Both the position numbers and the translations under genes were made by a program. From Oreocharis arfaki (taxonomy: Eukaryota; Chordata; Aves; Passeriformes; Paramythiidae), in NCBI GenBank assembly GCA_013398015.1, contig VZRR01011642.1, forward strand, positions 58,817 through 122,816: a DNA stretch of 64,000 bases, written 5' to 3'. How positions within the stretch are numbered: the first letter of the stretch is position 1; each line of letters begins with the position of its first letter. Of this stretch, positions 39,107 to 49,633 are shown piece by piece. The notes beneath the pieces were generated by a model. The model did no database searches. It saw only the letters and a list, made by a program, of their open reading frames with translations, and was not told the DNA's origin.

Positions 39107-39369
39107 TCAAGTGTTGCTTTCTGATGGCAGCTCCTCGCAAGCCTGGGAGAAACCAGTCGTCCTTCCACATTCTTTCCATACGCTGCTGTACAGAAGTCCC
39201 CATGCGCAGCTGCCTGTGAGGAGGAGAGCGTGTAGAGAAAATAAGTATAAATTCCCTCGTGGTTATTGCAGGCACATCGAGGGCAGGGCGCAGAGCCCTT
39301 ACCTTGGGGCGGCTGTGCCGGAGGAGCGGGGCTGCCGGCGGGAGCCTGCGCCGCGGAGCTGGGCTGCAT
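39107..39369 (-). CDS. candidate two-exon small ORF or lncRNA start
   Basis: Not a recognised gene. On the - strand an ATG at 39369 (G at -3) opens a proline/alanine-rich frame beginning MQPSSAAQAPAG. It runs to a good donor, CCCCAAG|GTAAGGGC, after 39303. An 89-base intron (39302-39214) ends in a pyrimidine-rich acceptor, CTCTCCTCCTCACAG. Exon 2 runs from 39213 to a second donor, AAGGA|GTGAGTAA, after 39096. Joining in phase gives 57 codons with a TGA at 39109-39107, eleven bases before that donor. A stop just before a splice junction is compatible with a short peptide or a non-coding RNA. An alternative AG four bases downstream shifts to a frame that stays open through exon 2. No signal peptide, membrane segment or domain is visible. 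All splice sites are inferred by eye. Confidence 0.3.
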
Positions 39370-39420
39370 GGCAATGCCACGGCCCGGCCGGCGCTTTGTG
39401 CAAGTGCCCTAATTGGGGAT
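39250..39420. promoter_or_regulatory. GC/CpG-rich promoter-like block
   Basis: A short CpG-rich block in otherwise AT-rich DNA, containing CCGCGGAG, GGCCCGGCCGGCGC and related strings. On the - strand a CCAAT motif lies at 39412-39416, 43 bases before the candidate ATG at 39369. The block is much smaller than the islands at 2.5 and 63.6 kb. It fits a promoter for the - strand unit described next. Confidence 0.45.
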
Positions 39421-39424
39421 GCCA

Positions 39425-42400
39425 GGTCTCATCCATCCAGCAAAGCATGCTGAAAGCGCAGTCGCCTGCCTGGGCTCAGCTCTGTCCTACCCCATTCCTG
39501 GCTCAGAATTGAACTGTAACCACAGCCAGACAGTTTAGGGGACTGCTTGTGGTGAGTACTGTACGTGGAAATACGTGGGAAGAGTTTTAAGCCCCTTGTC
39601 ATAGTTTCAGTGAATGCATAGGATGTTGCTCTGTGTTCTCTCTCTTTCCTGAACTTTTAACCTCATCCTACCTCTAGCCATGCTCAAAATGACAGCCACT
39701 GAAAAGGGAGGGGTGGGGAAATGCTTTCCATTCCTTTCTGTGTTTAAATATGCAAATATACAAATATGCTTAAGCTGGCCATAGGCTTTGGTACTGCATT
39801 CTCTTCCCCTCAGCGACTCCATGCTCTCAGTCAAAGTGGTGGTCCCCACGAGTAAAAGGGAGATTACTTCAAGGTAAGGTACTTTATTGTGACACAGATG
39901 CCAAAAGAAAGCAAGAAAGTACTTAGACACTTTTAATGGACAACTTTGAGCTCACATATGGGGTATTATGAGCTAAGTCATCCAATTGTATGTATTCATA
40001 GTTCAGAAAAAGAAAACATTTTAGGGAGTATAACCTCTTAATGTTACTGGAGAAGGCTATTTACTTTCCAGTTCACTTCTTGCTGGTTTGTGCATATTAA
40101 AAATGAAAAGTCAAAAATAGTTCTTAACTTTGCCAGCAAGATCAACACGAATGCATATCTGTCAGTGCTACCCACTTAGCCTGTGGTCCCTCTGCGTAAC
40201 TTGACAGAGGGTCAGAGCCGTTCTGACAGCTCCACAATGGGAGTAAGATGTGGTGACAGGCAGTGCTGAAGAGCCGGAGATGTCAACAGGATCTCCAAAT
40301 ATCCAAAGGTTTTGAAAACCAGAACTCTGAGCTGCAGAAAGACAGTAAGTTTGTCTAATGTAGAAAGGCAATCTTGCATGAAATGGGTCCTTTAGACAGA
40401 ATCAGAGGATACCTGCAGATATTGGGGTGCCTAAACATTTATGAATCCTATTTATGGACTGCCAGACTATCTGAAGAGCACTGAAGTCACTTTGCAGCCG
40501 ACTATCAAACTTTATTCATCATATTTTTATAGGGAGTTGTTAAGTGAAAGTCATTTTACACTTCTCTAACAAATCCCATTACAAAAGATTTCTAAATTAA
40601 TTTTTCTCCCTTTGGGGCTTTCTCCCAAGTATCTGTAAGTATCTGTGGCCATATGTGGTGCATTTTAGCTGGAATAAAATTATTTCATTTAGCTCACTAC
40701 TTTTTTTTCCCTGAAGTACCTCATAGCTCTCAAAGAAAATGACAAAAAGAGCAATCGGTCTTATTTTATAATTTGCAAGAGCATGGACAACTATGGTTTC
40801 GCCTTGGAATGTATTAATACTTTCTCTGTAATCTGGTACCTACACTTTTGCTGCATTTATTCGTGCAGTTAAATATATAATTAGGATTTTAGGTGACACA
40901 AGCTTAGATTTTCTGCCTTAACACAGATGCAGTTAATCACTTAATTTAACTGTGCACTGATTTTCCAAATGATATTCAGCAATGATGGGGGTCATTCTGA
41001 ATTTGCAGAGTTAAAAATGGGAGGTGATGGTAAGTTCACCACATGCCTTGTCATGCCTATGGCTCTGTTAGCTGCCTGTGGTACTGGCAGCTGAAAGAAA
41101 AGCAGCTAGAAAGGCTTGGCCTGTTGAGGACACTTAGAAGCAAAGGATGAAATAATTGCTCTCAGTGCTGTCAGGTGTGCACTTTTTAATCTATGGTGTT
41201 TTGTCTAGATACTATTATTACTCCATGGAGCCCCTGTGAAACACTAATAAGTCTAGAGGGAGCCCTGAAAAAATGTCACTTCCTGGGCACTCAGTATCTT
41301 TAGTCAGCAGCTCCTTGTTGAAACTGAGACTTTGTCATGGTTAAAGAATTGGAGCAGAAGGTGTGTAAAATCCAGTGGGGACGTGATTCCAGCCTCACTG
41401 CTGTTTCTGATGGTGACAGACCTGAAGGAAGTGGAGTTAGGCACAACATTTCTTAACACCACCTAGGGGGAAGGCACTGCTTCCCTTTCACAAATCTCCT
41501 TCCTTGCCCCCTCTCTGCCACATTCTCCCATCACTTCGTTTTGGCACCACCGCTTCAATTTGGCAGCATTTTGGCTGAGACAGCTGAGTTTCCCAGGCTG
41601 ACAAGAAAGATAGCAAAAACGTGGGCACTTCTCTCCTGGTTTTGTTGAGGAAAATCTCTCAGCTAACGGACTCTGCCACAAGACAAACGTGGGAGGAAGG
41701 TGAGAGACAAAGATGGAAAGAGGCAGAGGGCCAGACACCAACAGGAGAGGAGCAAAAGAGAACATGCAGGAAGAGATGCCAGCTTAGCACTTGAAACTGC
41801 AGCGGGAATGTGTGCTCGAGGCAGAGAAGGTCCACCACACGATGCTCTGCCCGGCTTCAGTGGCTTGAAAAAAGAGCCTCTTAGGAAATCTGCCACTGTA
41901 TTTAGAACACTTATACTTTAATTACAACATTTCTTTCCCCCCCAAAAAAGATGAGTAATTTGGATCTGGGACAAAGAAAAAGGAAATTTTGGCTTATCCT
42001 GCAAACAGGATATGGGTGTTTATTTGAGTGAGGGATATTTCTGTTTTAAAGAACTGTATGATGTATTGCTTCTTGCTATGCTACGGACTAAGGAGGCTAT
42101 TCCTAAGCTCTTTTTGAAGAGACCATACTCTCCTTTTCACCTCTGACTTAAAGATGGTCTCTGGAAGAGTCTTCAAGGGAAAACTTATGAACTGCATGTA
42201 GAAAAGTGTCAGTGTCCAGCTGACACTCCACAAGTGTGATGCAGATGTTTCAAATCATATGTATGTTCCACTAATGCATATTGGATAAGTGCAAAGTCAC
42301 GGATAGAGGGATTGACATCCTTATTGCCTAGCCAATAAATCTTAAAAATGTATGTTGGTATTTCAGTTGCTACTAAAAATGCTTTACTTCTGTTCTTATG

Positions 42401-45400
42401 CCACCAGTGATACACAAAGTAATTGTGTGGCAGTTCTTGCCAGGCCCTAATTTTTGGCTATTAACAAGCCTTACATGCAGAGATAAAATACTGTAATATC
42501 TTAAGGGTTAATTTTGACAGCTTCAGATAAATTACCCTAAAGATCCTTCTCCACATATCTAGTGGGTGGAAAATCTGACTAACTTCAACATAATCTCCAC
42601 AGAAAACTTGCTGGGTTCACTTTTCCTACAGAGATTTTCAGAGAGCAGTAGACTTGTGCTAAACAACCCTAAGGTCCTGACATTCACTTACTGACCACAC
42701 TGCAATCAGAGATACGTACCTATATTAGAGCTGGAGCTGTTCTTCTGTACAGATAACAGTGAAGTACGTCTTGCAGCAATCAAATAGACCAGGTCCTGGT
42801 ATCTCACTGCTACAGTAAGCACCATCCCCCCTCTTAGCAGCAATTTTAAACTTGTTTGGTATTCTGCAGCCACCAGCTGTAGTGCAGATGTAGCCTCTGA
42901 TGGGCCTGTTTGAAGTCCTGCTCCCACTGTCCTAGTAGCTTTTCCTGGAGGTAGTTTGCACTGCAGTAATATCCAAAGCAAGAGAACATCCTCAACATTT
43001 GTCTGGATGCCTTTCAGATGGCACAGTGTTGGGAAATCTGAGTGACACTTCAGGGTCTCTGTAACATCTCAGGCCTAAAAGTGGGTGAGGGGCTGGTGCA
43101 GAGGCAGCCATGAGAAGTCATCTGTTGCTCTCTGCAACAGACTTTAAACACAATTTAAAGCTTTAGGAAAGCATTAGGAGTGCCCGGTACCTTTTCCCAT
43201 TCCCCTGATTTTGCCTTTCTGGTTTAGCCAAAGAAAACAACTTGGAGGCAGAAGGAAAGAGGAGTCTGAGTAGCTGTTACTGAGACCACGCTAGCTTGCT
43301 GATTCAGCAAAGGAAAGAATGAGGTACATTTCTTTGAATGCATAGTGGTTAAACACCATTTGCAGGATTGTAACCTAAGTTGCATCACCAGTATGTGAAA
43401 AAACCCACAGCGGAGATGAATCTTTGGGGTCAGAGACAAGAGAAGCTTCTACAACAGTGCTCCCATGGGGTGAGGGTGTTGCAATGGGAGGTGGTCCTAG
43501 CTGAAAGTTCCCAGTAGTTCAACAACCTCACCCCAGTCAGCTGCTCCCTGTCAGCAGGGGCTGGCACTGCTGTTCGCCCACTCCTCACTCCAATCACGGA
43601 CCTGTAAAGCAGAAACTGTCTTATGGGTTTCAGGGTCATAAATTTTGTGCATTAAGGTAAGCATAACTGCATAATTAAGTCCTGGCACACCTTAAGATAT
43701 CTATGCATTCTAGTGGGTACTTGCCAAGGCACAAAAATTCAGCAGCAAGAAAGGGTTAAACTTTGGATCATCATAGACATGTAGAGCTCCAGGCCTCATT
43801 TGGAAGCGAGTAGGGCTCCAGTTCTCTGTTGAAGCACATGTCCATCAGCCAAACTACCAGAAGCAGGGGAGTCAGCATTTGCAAAAACTATGACTGCCTG
43901 ATTTTTCTGGGACATGGGATTCACACGCTCCTCGGTAAGTTTTGAATTATTTGGAATGTCCAACTGCTTCTTTCTGTGAGAAATGTTTTCTGACAAGAGC
44001 ATTGCTGACCCATCTGTCTGCAGCTAGCAGCACTTTGAGTGGCTCCTGATACGGTATATGGAATAGTTAATGACACTCCCGTATGCAGTGATCTTTTAAT
44101 GAGCAGCAAAATCCTGAGAAGAGTCAAATAATTCCTCTGAACCAAGAATCTAATTCACTTTGAAATAAAATCAGAAACCCCAAATTAATGTACTGACTAA
44201 TCTGTATGAATGCTCTGCCTAGAATGGATGACCACTTGGTCTAATAATACTTCATTAGCTGTATGGTAGCAAAACTAACTATAGCTGGATTACTTAAAAT
44301 TTAAAGGGTCCAGTATTTCCTGGACACTTTTTTTTTTCCCCTGAGCCTAGGTCCTCACTAATTAAAGAAGTCCAGCTTTATAGGTGGAGCAATACCAAAA
44401 AAGCACCAATAAAATTTTTAAAGCTCTCTAAAACATTTTAATACCTTATTTCATGTGGCATATACAGAGTTATGGTGGTGTCGTAAGGTATAAAGTTTTT
44501 TATTAGAGGTCCATTGGGGAGACTGCATAACTCAATCACTCCTTTGCAACTCATTTAATGCACATCACCACAGCATTTGACTAGCATACTTAGCACAAAT
44601 TGAAGTCAGTAAAATATTTGACTCTGCAGCCCATTACATACTTACACAAAGAGAGAGTTAACTAGAAACTAATTTAGGGAATTAGTGGTTGGTTACAAAA
44701 CACAGCATAAACAGACCAATTTTTCGCCAGATAAGGCTACATTATTCCCCAAAACTTGTAGTTCTTGCAGTGTTTTCCCCAAAGGATGTGTGGTATAAAA
44801 ATTGTAAAATCAAGTGACTTATGCTTTGACATCTTTTTATGAAACAAATAGTAAAGTGGATATGGGAGGTATAGGATTCATTTTCTCCCTCTCCCTTCAT
44901 CTCCTCCTCCCTTTCCCAATGTTTAGAGAGATTCACTTCAAATCAGGTAAGCAGGACTAGAAGGTTTTTGCAAAAGCCTACTTCTTTCCATGCTTGACAA
45001 CATCTGACACAGCCAGGGTGTAAGAGCTCAGTCAGCCTGTCCCCAAAGAGCACAGGTCTGGTGACACCACACATAGTGCGGTCACTTTTTCGGTGACCAT
45101 TGCTCTTGATTCCCCTATAGCAGTAGCTAACAGGCCATCACAGATGGCATCTATATGTGTCCAAAAGAGAATAGAAACTGGTCATCCTCTGTTATTTTGT
45201 ATGTCACCAGCATCAGGAGATTAATTGTGTTTTCAGCTGAGAATTTCCTTTGTATTACAAAAATCATGGTTAAAACCCCCCTGTTTATCATGGAACAAAC
45301 ACAGATGGCCATAGTATACCGTTTTCTTGTCTTATGATATGGCATACTGACCTTCTATAAAGAACTTGAAGCTTGTGGAAAAGAATAGAAAAAAAAGCTT

Positions 45401-48400
45401 AACAGGAGGAGATTAAAGACCCAGATATGCAAGTGCTTAAGAAAGGAGGATTTTAATTTACATCTTCAGACATTTAAGAGTAAAGACTGTTTGATTTTTC
45501 TGTTAAAAAGAGAAGAATTATTTCAATCTGTTGCTACTAATATTAGCCTGTACTGGTTGTATTTATAGAAGGTACACTTTTCAAGGCTACATGTGGCCAA
45601 GAAATGAAAATTTCCTTGGTTGACATTAGAACAAACAAATGATCTCCTGGAATTGTTTTCATGGAAATGTGAGAAAAGCCTGCTGGTTACATCATTTACC
45701 TGAAATCTACAACACCAGCTTAAAAATTGCCATGCTGTGCAACTTGAAATACGGGTATGAGCAATAGACCAGAGAAATGCAGTGACCGTTGGGTCGAAAA
45801 ATCCAGTCTTGCTTTGGCTTCAACGTTTAATTATTTATACAAAACAATATTCCAAATAAGAGACTAAACTTGGCAACATGGAATAAAAATGAATTATTCC
45901 TCTACATCCCTTTGAAAATCTATCTACAACTGGCTGAGGTATATAAATTTGAAAATTGCAGAATTGCAAAAAATTCCAGTGGGCCGAATATGTTCCATCC
46001 ACATACAGCTCTGATATGTCAGCTGGGTCGATTGTGTACCTTCCCAGAGCTGACAGGGAGGTTCAGATCTCCCCTGACATTACTTGATATTTACTAGACT
46101 TGGAAAAAGGCTGTGCATTAATTTAACATCTGTCTGCCACATCCCAGAAGAAGGAGGAAGAAACAACCTAACTAATACAGAAAGCTCCAGTTACTGAAAG
46201 AGGCAGGGTACAACAGGTAAAAAACCAGGCAAAACAGACAAGGTAGATGAATGAAATTGATGAGAGTCAAAGGACACTGGGATAGCTTAGAGATAGAAAA
46301 GTGATTTTTAAAGTGCAATAGTTGGAACGTTCCACCTCTAACTAAGAAATAAATAGCTATCATAGTAGCTTTCTCATCTCCATCCCTTAGTAGCTGCTCT
46401 GCAAACAGCATGGTATCCTACTGAATTTTATTTAAGAAGCTGAGAATTCAGGTCTGCTATAGGCTTCTGCTGGGGAACATCAAGGTCTTGTCAGTTTTTC
46501 AATATTCCTTTTTTTTTTTAAACACGTGTATAAAACCAGATAGATGGTGCCAAAACTGTTGAAACCACATAAAATATCACGTAAACTACTTCAAACAGAA
46601 TGATGATAATCTGGGAAACTTCAAAATTCTCTTCAGAATTCTTCCCAACTATATTGTTAAACTCGTATGTGACCCATGCCTTATTAAATGACACCTTAAT
46701 TTGAGAATTTCTAAATGCCTTGAATACTTGATCATTGAATCTAAATGTTCTTTTAAATTCTTTTAACTTCCTCCTTAAAAAACCATCAAAGCAAAAGCCA
46801 TATTTCAAAGAGCTAGTCCTTTATCAGCAGTTAATAGCTCAGCTCTGCTATGCATACCCAGGCAAAATCGTCGTTGAAGTCAATGTCTAAGTTCAGAGAC
46901 TTCTTTTTCACTGGATGCCTTTAAAGAAGTATGGAATTTCTGTCCCAGAAAATAAATGGCTCAAATTAAATTTCTACAGCAGTTAAATTCAAGGCTACAG
47001 CCCAGGGACTGGTGGGATATACAACAGTGTGGGTCCATCAAAGACATATGGTCTGGTAAGCTTAAGAAAACCAGGGCAGATATGGAAGAAGACTGGTGGC
47101 ACAGAAGGAAGCCTGGGTGCCATCGTGGGGATTTAAAAGCAGAGCAAAGATGGCCCTGGACTTAGAGTTCCAGAAAACTTCTCATTGTGCAGAGGAAACT
47201 GCACATAGTTTGTGCTCTACATTGGGTTGGCACCATATGGAAATTCCCACTGCAACTCCAGCAAGGCAAGTGTTTCCATTTGCTTAGCACAGATCAGGAA
47301 GGGACCTCATCCTATGGCCAGCTTTTGGCCCTGAAGGTTGACAGGTTGTCATGTCTCTAACTAAAGGTACCAAAAGGTGCCTGGAAAGGGGCAAAATAAA
47401 TTTGCATGCCATCTTTTATATTTACTAGACAGTGAAACTAATACAAATATCCACGTTATTGTTCATATATACTATATAATACGTATCTTTATCTTTTTTG
47501 AAACTTGTGCTTATTGTATAACTCTTCCCTAATTGCCCTGTTTGGAAACATTGCTTTCATAAAGACCACATCTTACTTTAGGTTCTTTAATGATCAAGTT
47601 AAAGGACTACTTGGGAAGGCAGTAAACACTCGAAGCAAGATGGATTAATCAGTATCCTAACTGTAAATCACCTTCGGAGTCGGCAACATCTTGTACTTAC
47701 AGTAGCAAACTCTGAGGAAGCTTTTGCAAGTTAGCAGCAATATCTGCTGTGAATTAGTAAAAACACATACTTCCAAAGCAGCATTTTTAAGTTTGTGATA
47801 CGTTTGTCTTTTTGGCTAATGTTTGCTTGCTTGCTTGCTGAAGTTAACTGCGGATGGAAGCTCGTGCCGCACAATAAAGTATTACCACGCTTTTTCCCTG
47901 TGAGAAAACAAACGAGTCCTACCTCACTTCATGCTCTGTTTCCTGAGTTTGAGCACGTGTTTTCAGGCATGGAAATGGCTGTCCTTGCTTTATTAAGACA
48001 TTGACATGAATATCCCTGGAGGAGCAAGGAAAAGCTTAAACACTGAAATGAGGATTGAGGCTGAACATCTTTGTCTCATTAATTTATCTGCTGGTCATGT
48101 GTGTGTGGTACAAGAGAGATTTAATGAATACTACAAGTCAGGGACTGTACATGAATCTAGGTATCCACATTCAGAGAAATATTTGTATACTTTTAGTATG
48201 AGCTTACTGTTGAATCAGAGGTTAGAGATTAACATTATTCATTGGTGGCAAAAGATATTGACTTCTATTTAAGAAAACATACATATCTATTTTCTGGCTT
48301 GAAAGTTCAAAGAACTGAACTCTCTGTATAGGTCTTATGTCACTTTTCTGCCTGCCATGATGCTTCTGGATGTTCTGTTCATATTGACATAAAACTCTTC

Positions 48401-48430
48401 TAGGAAAATTCTTCTTCAGATTCCAGTGAC
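39425..48430. other. non-coding stretch
   Basis: About 9 kb of AT-rich, low-repeat DNA without a recognised exon or transposon. The 41.46-41.9 kb part is pyrimidine/purine asymmetric and yields antisense frames of 77-100 codons. A 96-codon - strand frame at 46518-46808 is discussed as a finding. A segment near 40.85-41.03 kb has clustered ATTA cores but nothing decisive. Confidence 0.5.
47822..47838 (+). repeat. short TTGC tandem repeat
   Basis: About four units of TTGC in a row. A small tetranucleotide microsatellite of no evident function. Confidence 0.8.
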
Positions 48431-48437
48431 CTCTGGC

Positions 48438-48480
48438 AATAAAATAAAATAAAATAAAATAAAATAAAATAAAATAAATT
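48438..48480 (+). repeat. (AAAAT)n microsatellite
   Basis: AAT followed by seven perfect AAAAT units and a partial eighth. It lies about 80 bases upstream of a CR1 tail, but the tail's own terminal repeat is a different sequence, so the microsatellite probably arose independently. Confidence 0.97.
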
Positions 48481-48557
48481 CCCACAACCTCTCTAAGTTA
48501 ATACAATTTAAAGTGAACAAACAATCACATGTATCACATTTTTCCCAGCTTCCTCTG

Positions 48558-48617
48558 ATCTGACCTCTATGGTCTTAGATGTTTTTTCCAACCTAAATGA
48601 TTCTGTGATTCTGTGAA
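48558..48617 (+). mobile_element. CR1 LINE 3' tail, severely 5'-truncated
   Basis: This is the diagnostic CR1 3' end: a GGTCTTAGATGTTTTTTCC-type stretch followed by CCAACCTAAATGATTC and two copies of the terminal GATTCTGT unit. CR1 elements prime on this tail and lack a poly-A end, and most copies are heavily 5'-truncated. Only about 60 bases remain, so no coding sequence is present. Divergence is modest, suggesting a younger copy than the one at 8.0 kb. Confidence 0.85.
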
Positions 48618-48619
48618 TG

Positions 48620-49265
48620 CAATAAAATTCAGAGAATAAAGCAAAATTGACTGACTGATTCAAGTCTCCTAAAAGAGGCCACTTGTATCCTTCATGACAT
48701 GTGGAGATGGTATTTTTGTGGTAGTGAGTTCCAGTGGAGCATTCCTTCAGCTCAGAAAACCTGAATGTACCAGCTTGCCATTCCAACTCCAGCGCCAGCC
48801 TCTGGTACTGCTCCCAGTTCTGCTGGAAAACTGAGGACCTTTCTTCTTGGTGGCTTCCTGACGAAAAGTTGGCCAGTCCCCTCTTAGTCACCTGTTGTAA
48901 TGAGCTAAACATATAGACTTTGTTAAGTTTGTCCCTTCAAGCTGTTTTCTCTGACCATTGATTTACTTATTCAACTTTTCCTGTGTATAAATGCTCATTC
49001 TGAAAAGGTCTCCTTCCGCTTACTTGAATTTTACAATGATTAGTAATAATTATGGGTGAGTGTTTTGAGTTTTTCAATCTCTGGGTACTCAATTTGCGAG
49101 GATAAAAGGGGCCTGGAACTTACGGAAACATATGCTTCTCCTTTTGAAAGGTCTAAAACTTATTTACTTACAGCATCACCGAAAAGCTATTACCTCTGGT
49201 ACGGACAACAGCAATCAAAATGTCACATAAACAATGAAAAACTGAGGAAGAAGCCAAACTTTTGG
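48620..49265. other. non-coding DNA
   Basis: A 134-codon - strand frame (48508-48912) overlaps the CR1 tail and a + strand frame. It has no recognisable domain. I see no exon with both splice sites here. Confidence 0.45.
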
Positions 49266-49267
49266 AG

Positions 49268-49305
49268 ATATATATATATATATATTTATATATATATGTA
49301 TATAT
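49268..49305 (+). repeat. (TA)n microsatellite
   Basis: Alternating TA over 38 bases with two interruptions (TTTA and a G). Self-complementary, so able to extrude as a hairpin; length is likely variable between individuals. Confidence 0.95.
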
Positions 49306-49521
49306 GAGGGCAATAAATAATTTCTATTAAAAGATTCCATGGTACGTTCCATATTCAGAGACAAGACCTTATTTTTTTAAGCCTGCATCTGAATGACCCA
49401 AACACAGTAATCATGGATGCATGTAATTTTTTTCCCCTCCTTCTGCTCGATCCTAAATTTAAATCATAATGCTGAACTTGTGACGTCACTCTCAATCATT
49501 TCCACATGGCTTCACTTGTAG

Positions 49522-49633
49522 GATCAAAAAGAAGGTGAAGCTCTCTTGTGTCAGTAGAAAGCTGATTTGGGAGATGGAAGATAATTCAGTGAAATTCCTA
49601 GTAATGACAAGAACACTTCAAAGAAGCCTGCAG
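49522..49633 (+). other. weak candidate internal exon
   Basis: A 112-base stretch follows CTTCACTTGTAG and ends at CTGCAG|GTAAAGAA, a good donor. One frame is open throughout, reading K/R-rich residues such as KKKVKLSCVSRKL. The acceptor has only a modest pyrimidine tract and the peptide matches no domain I know. Chance pairs of AG and GTAAAG are common in 64 kb, so this is a low-confidence call. Confidence 0.13.

Noticed and set aside
48438..48480. Regular short repeat as a possible CRISPR-like array
   Set aside because: Pure tandem AAAAT without spacers in a vertebrate genome; a plain microsatellite.
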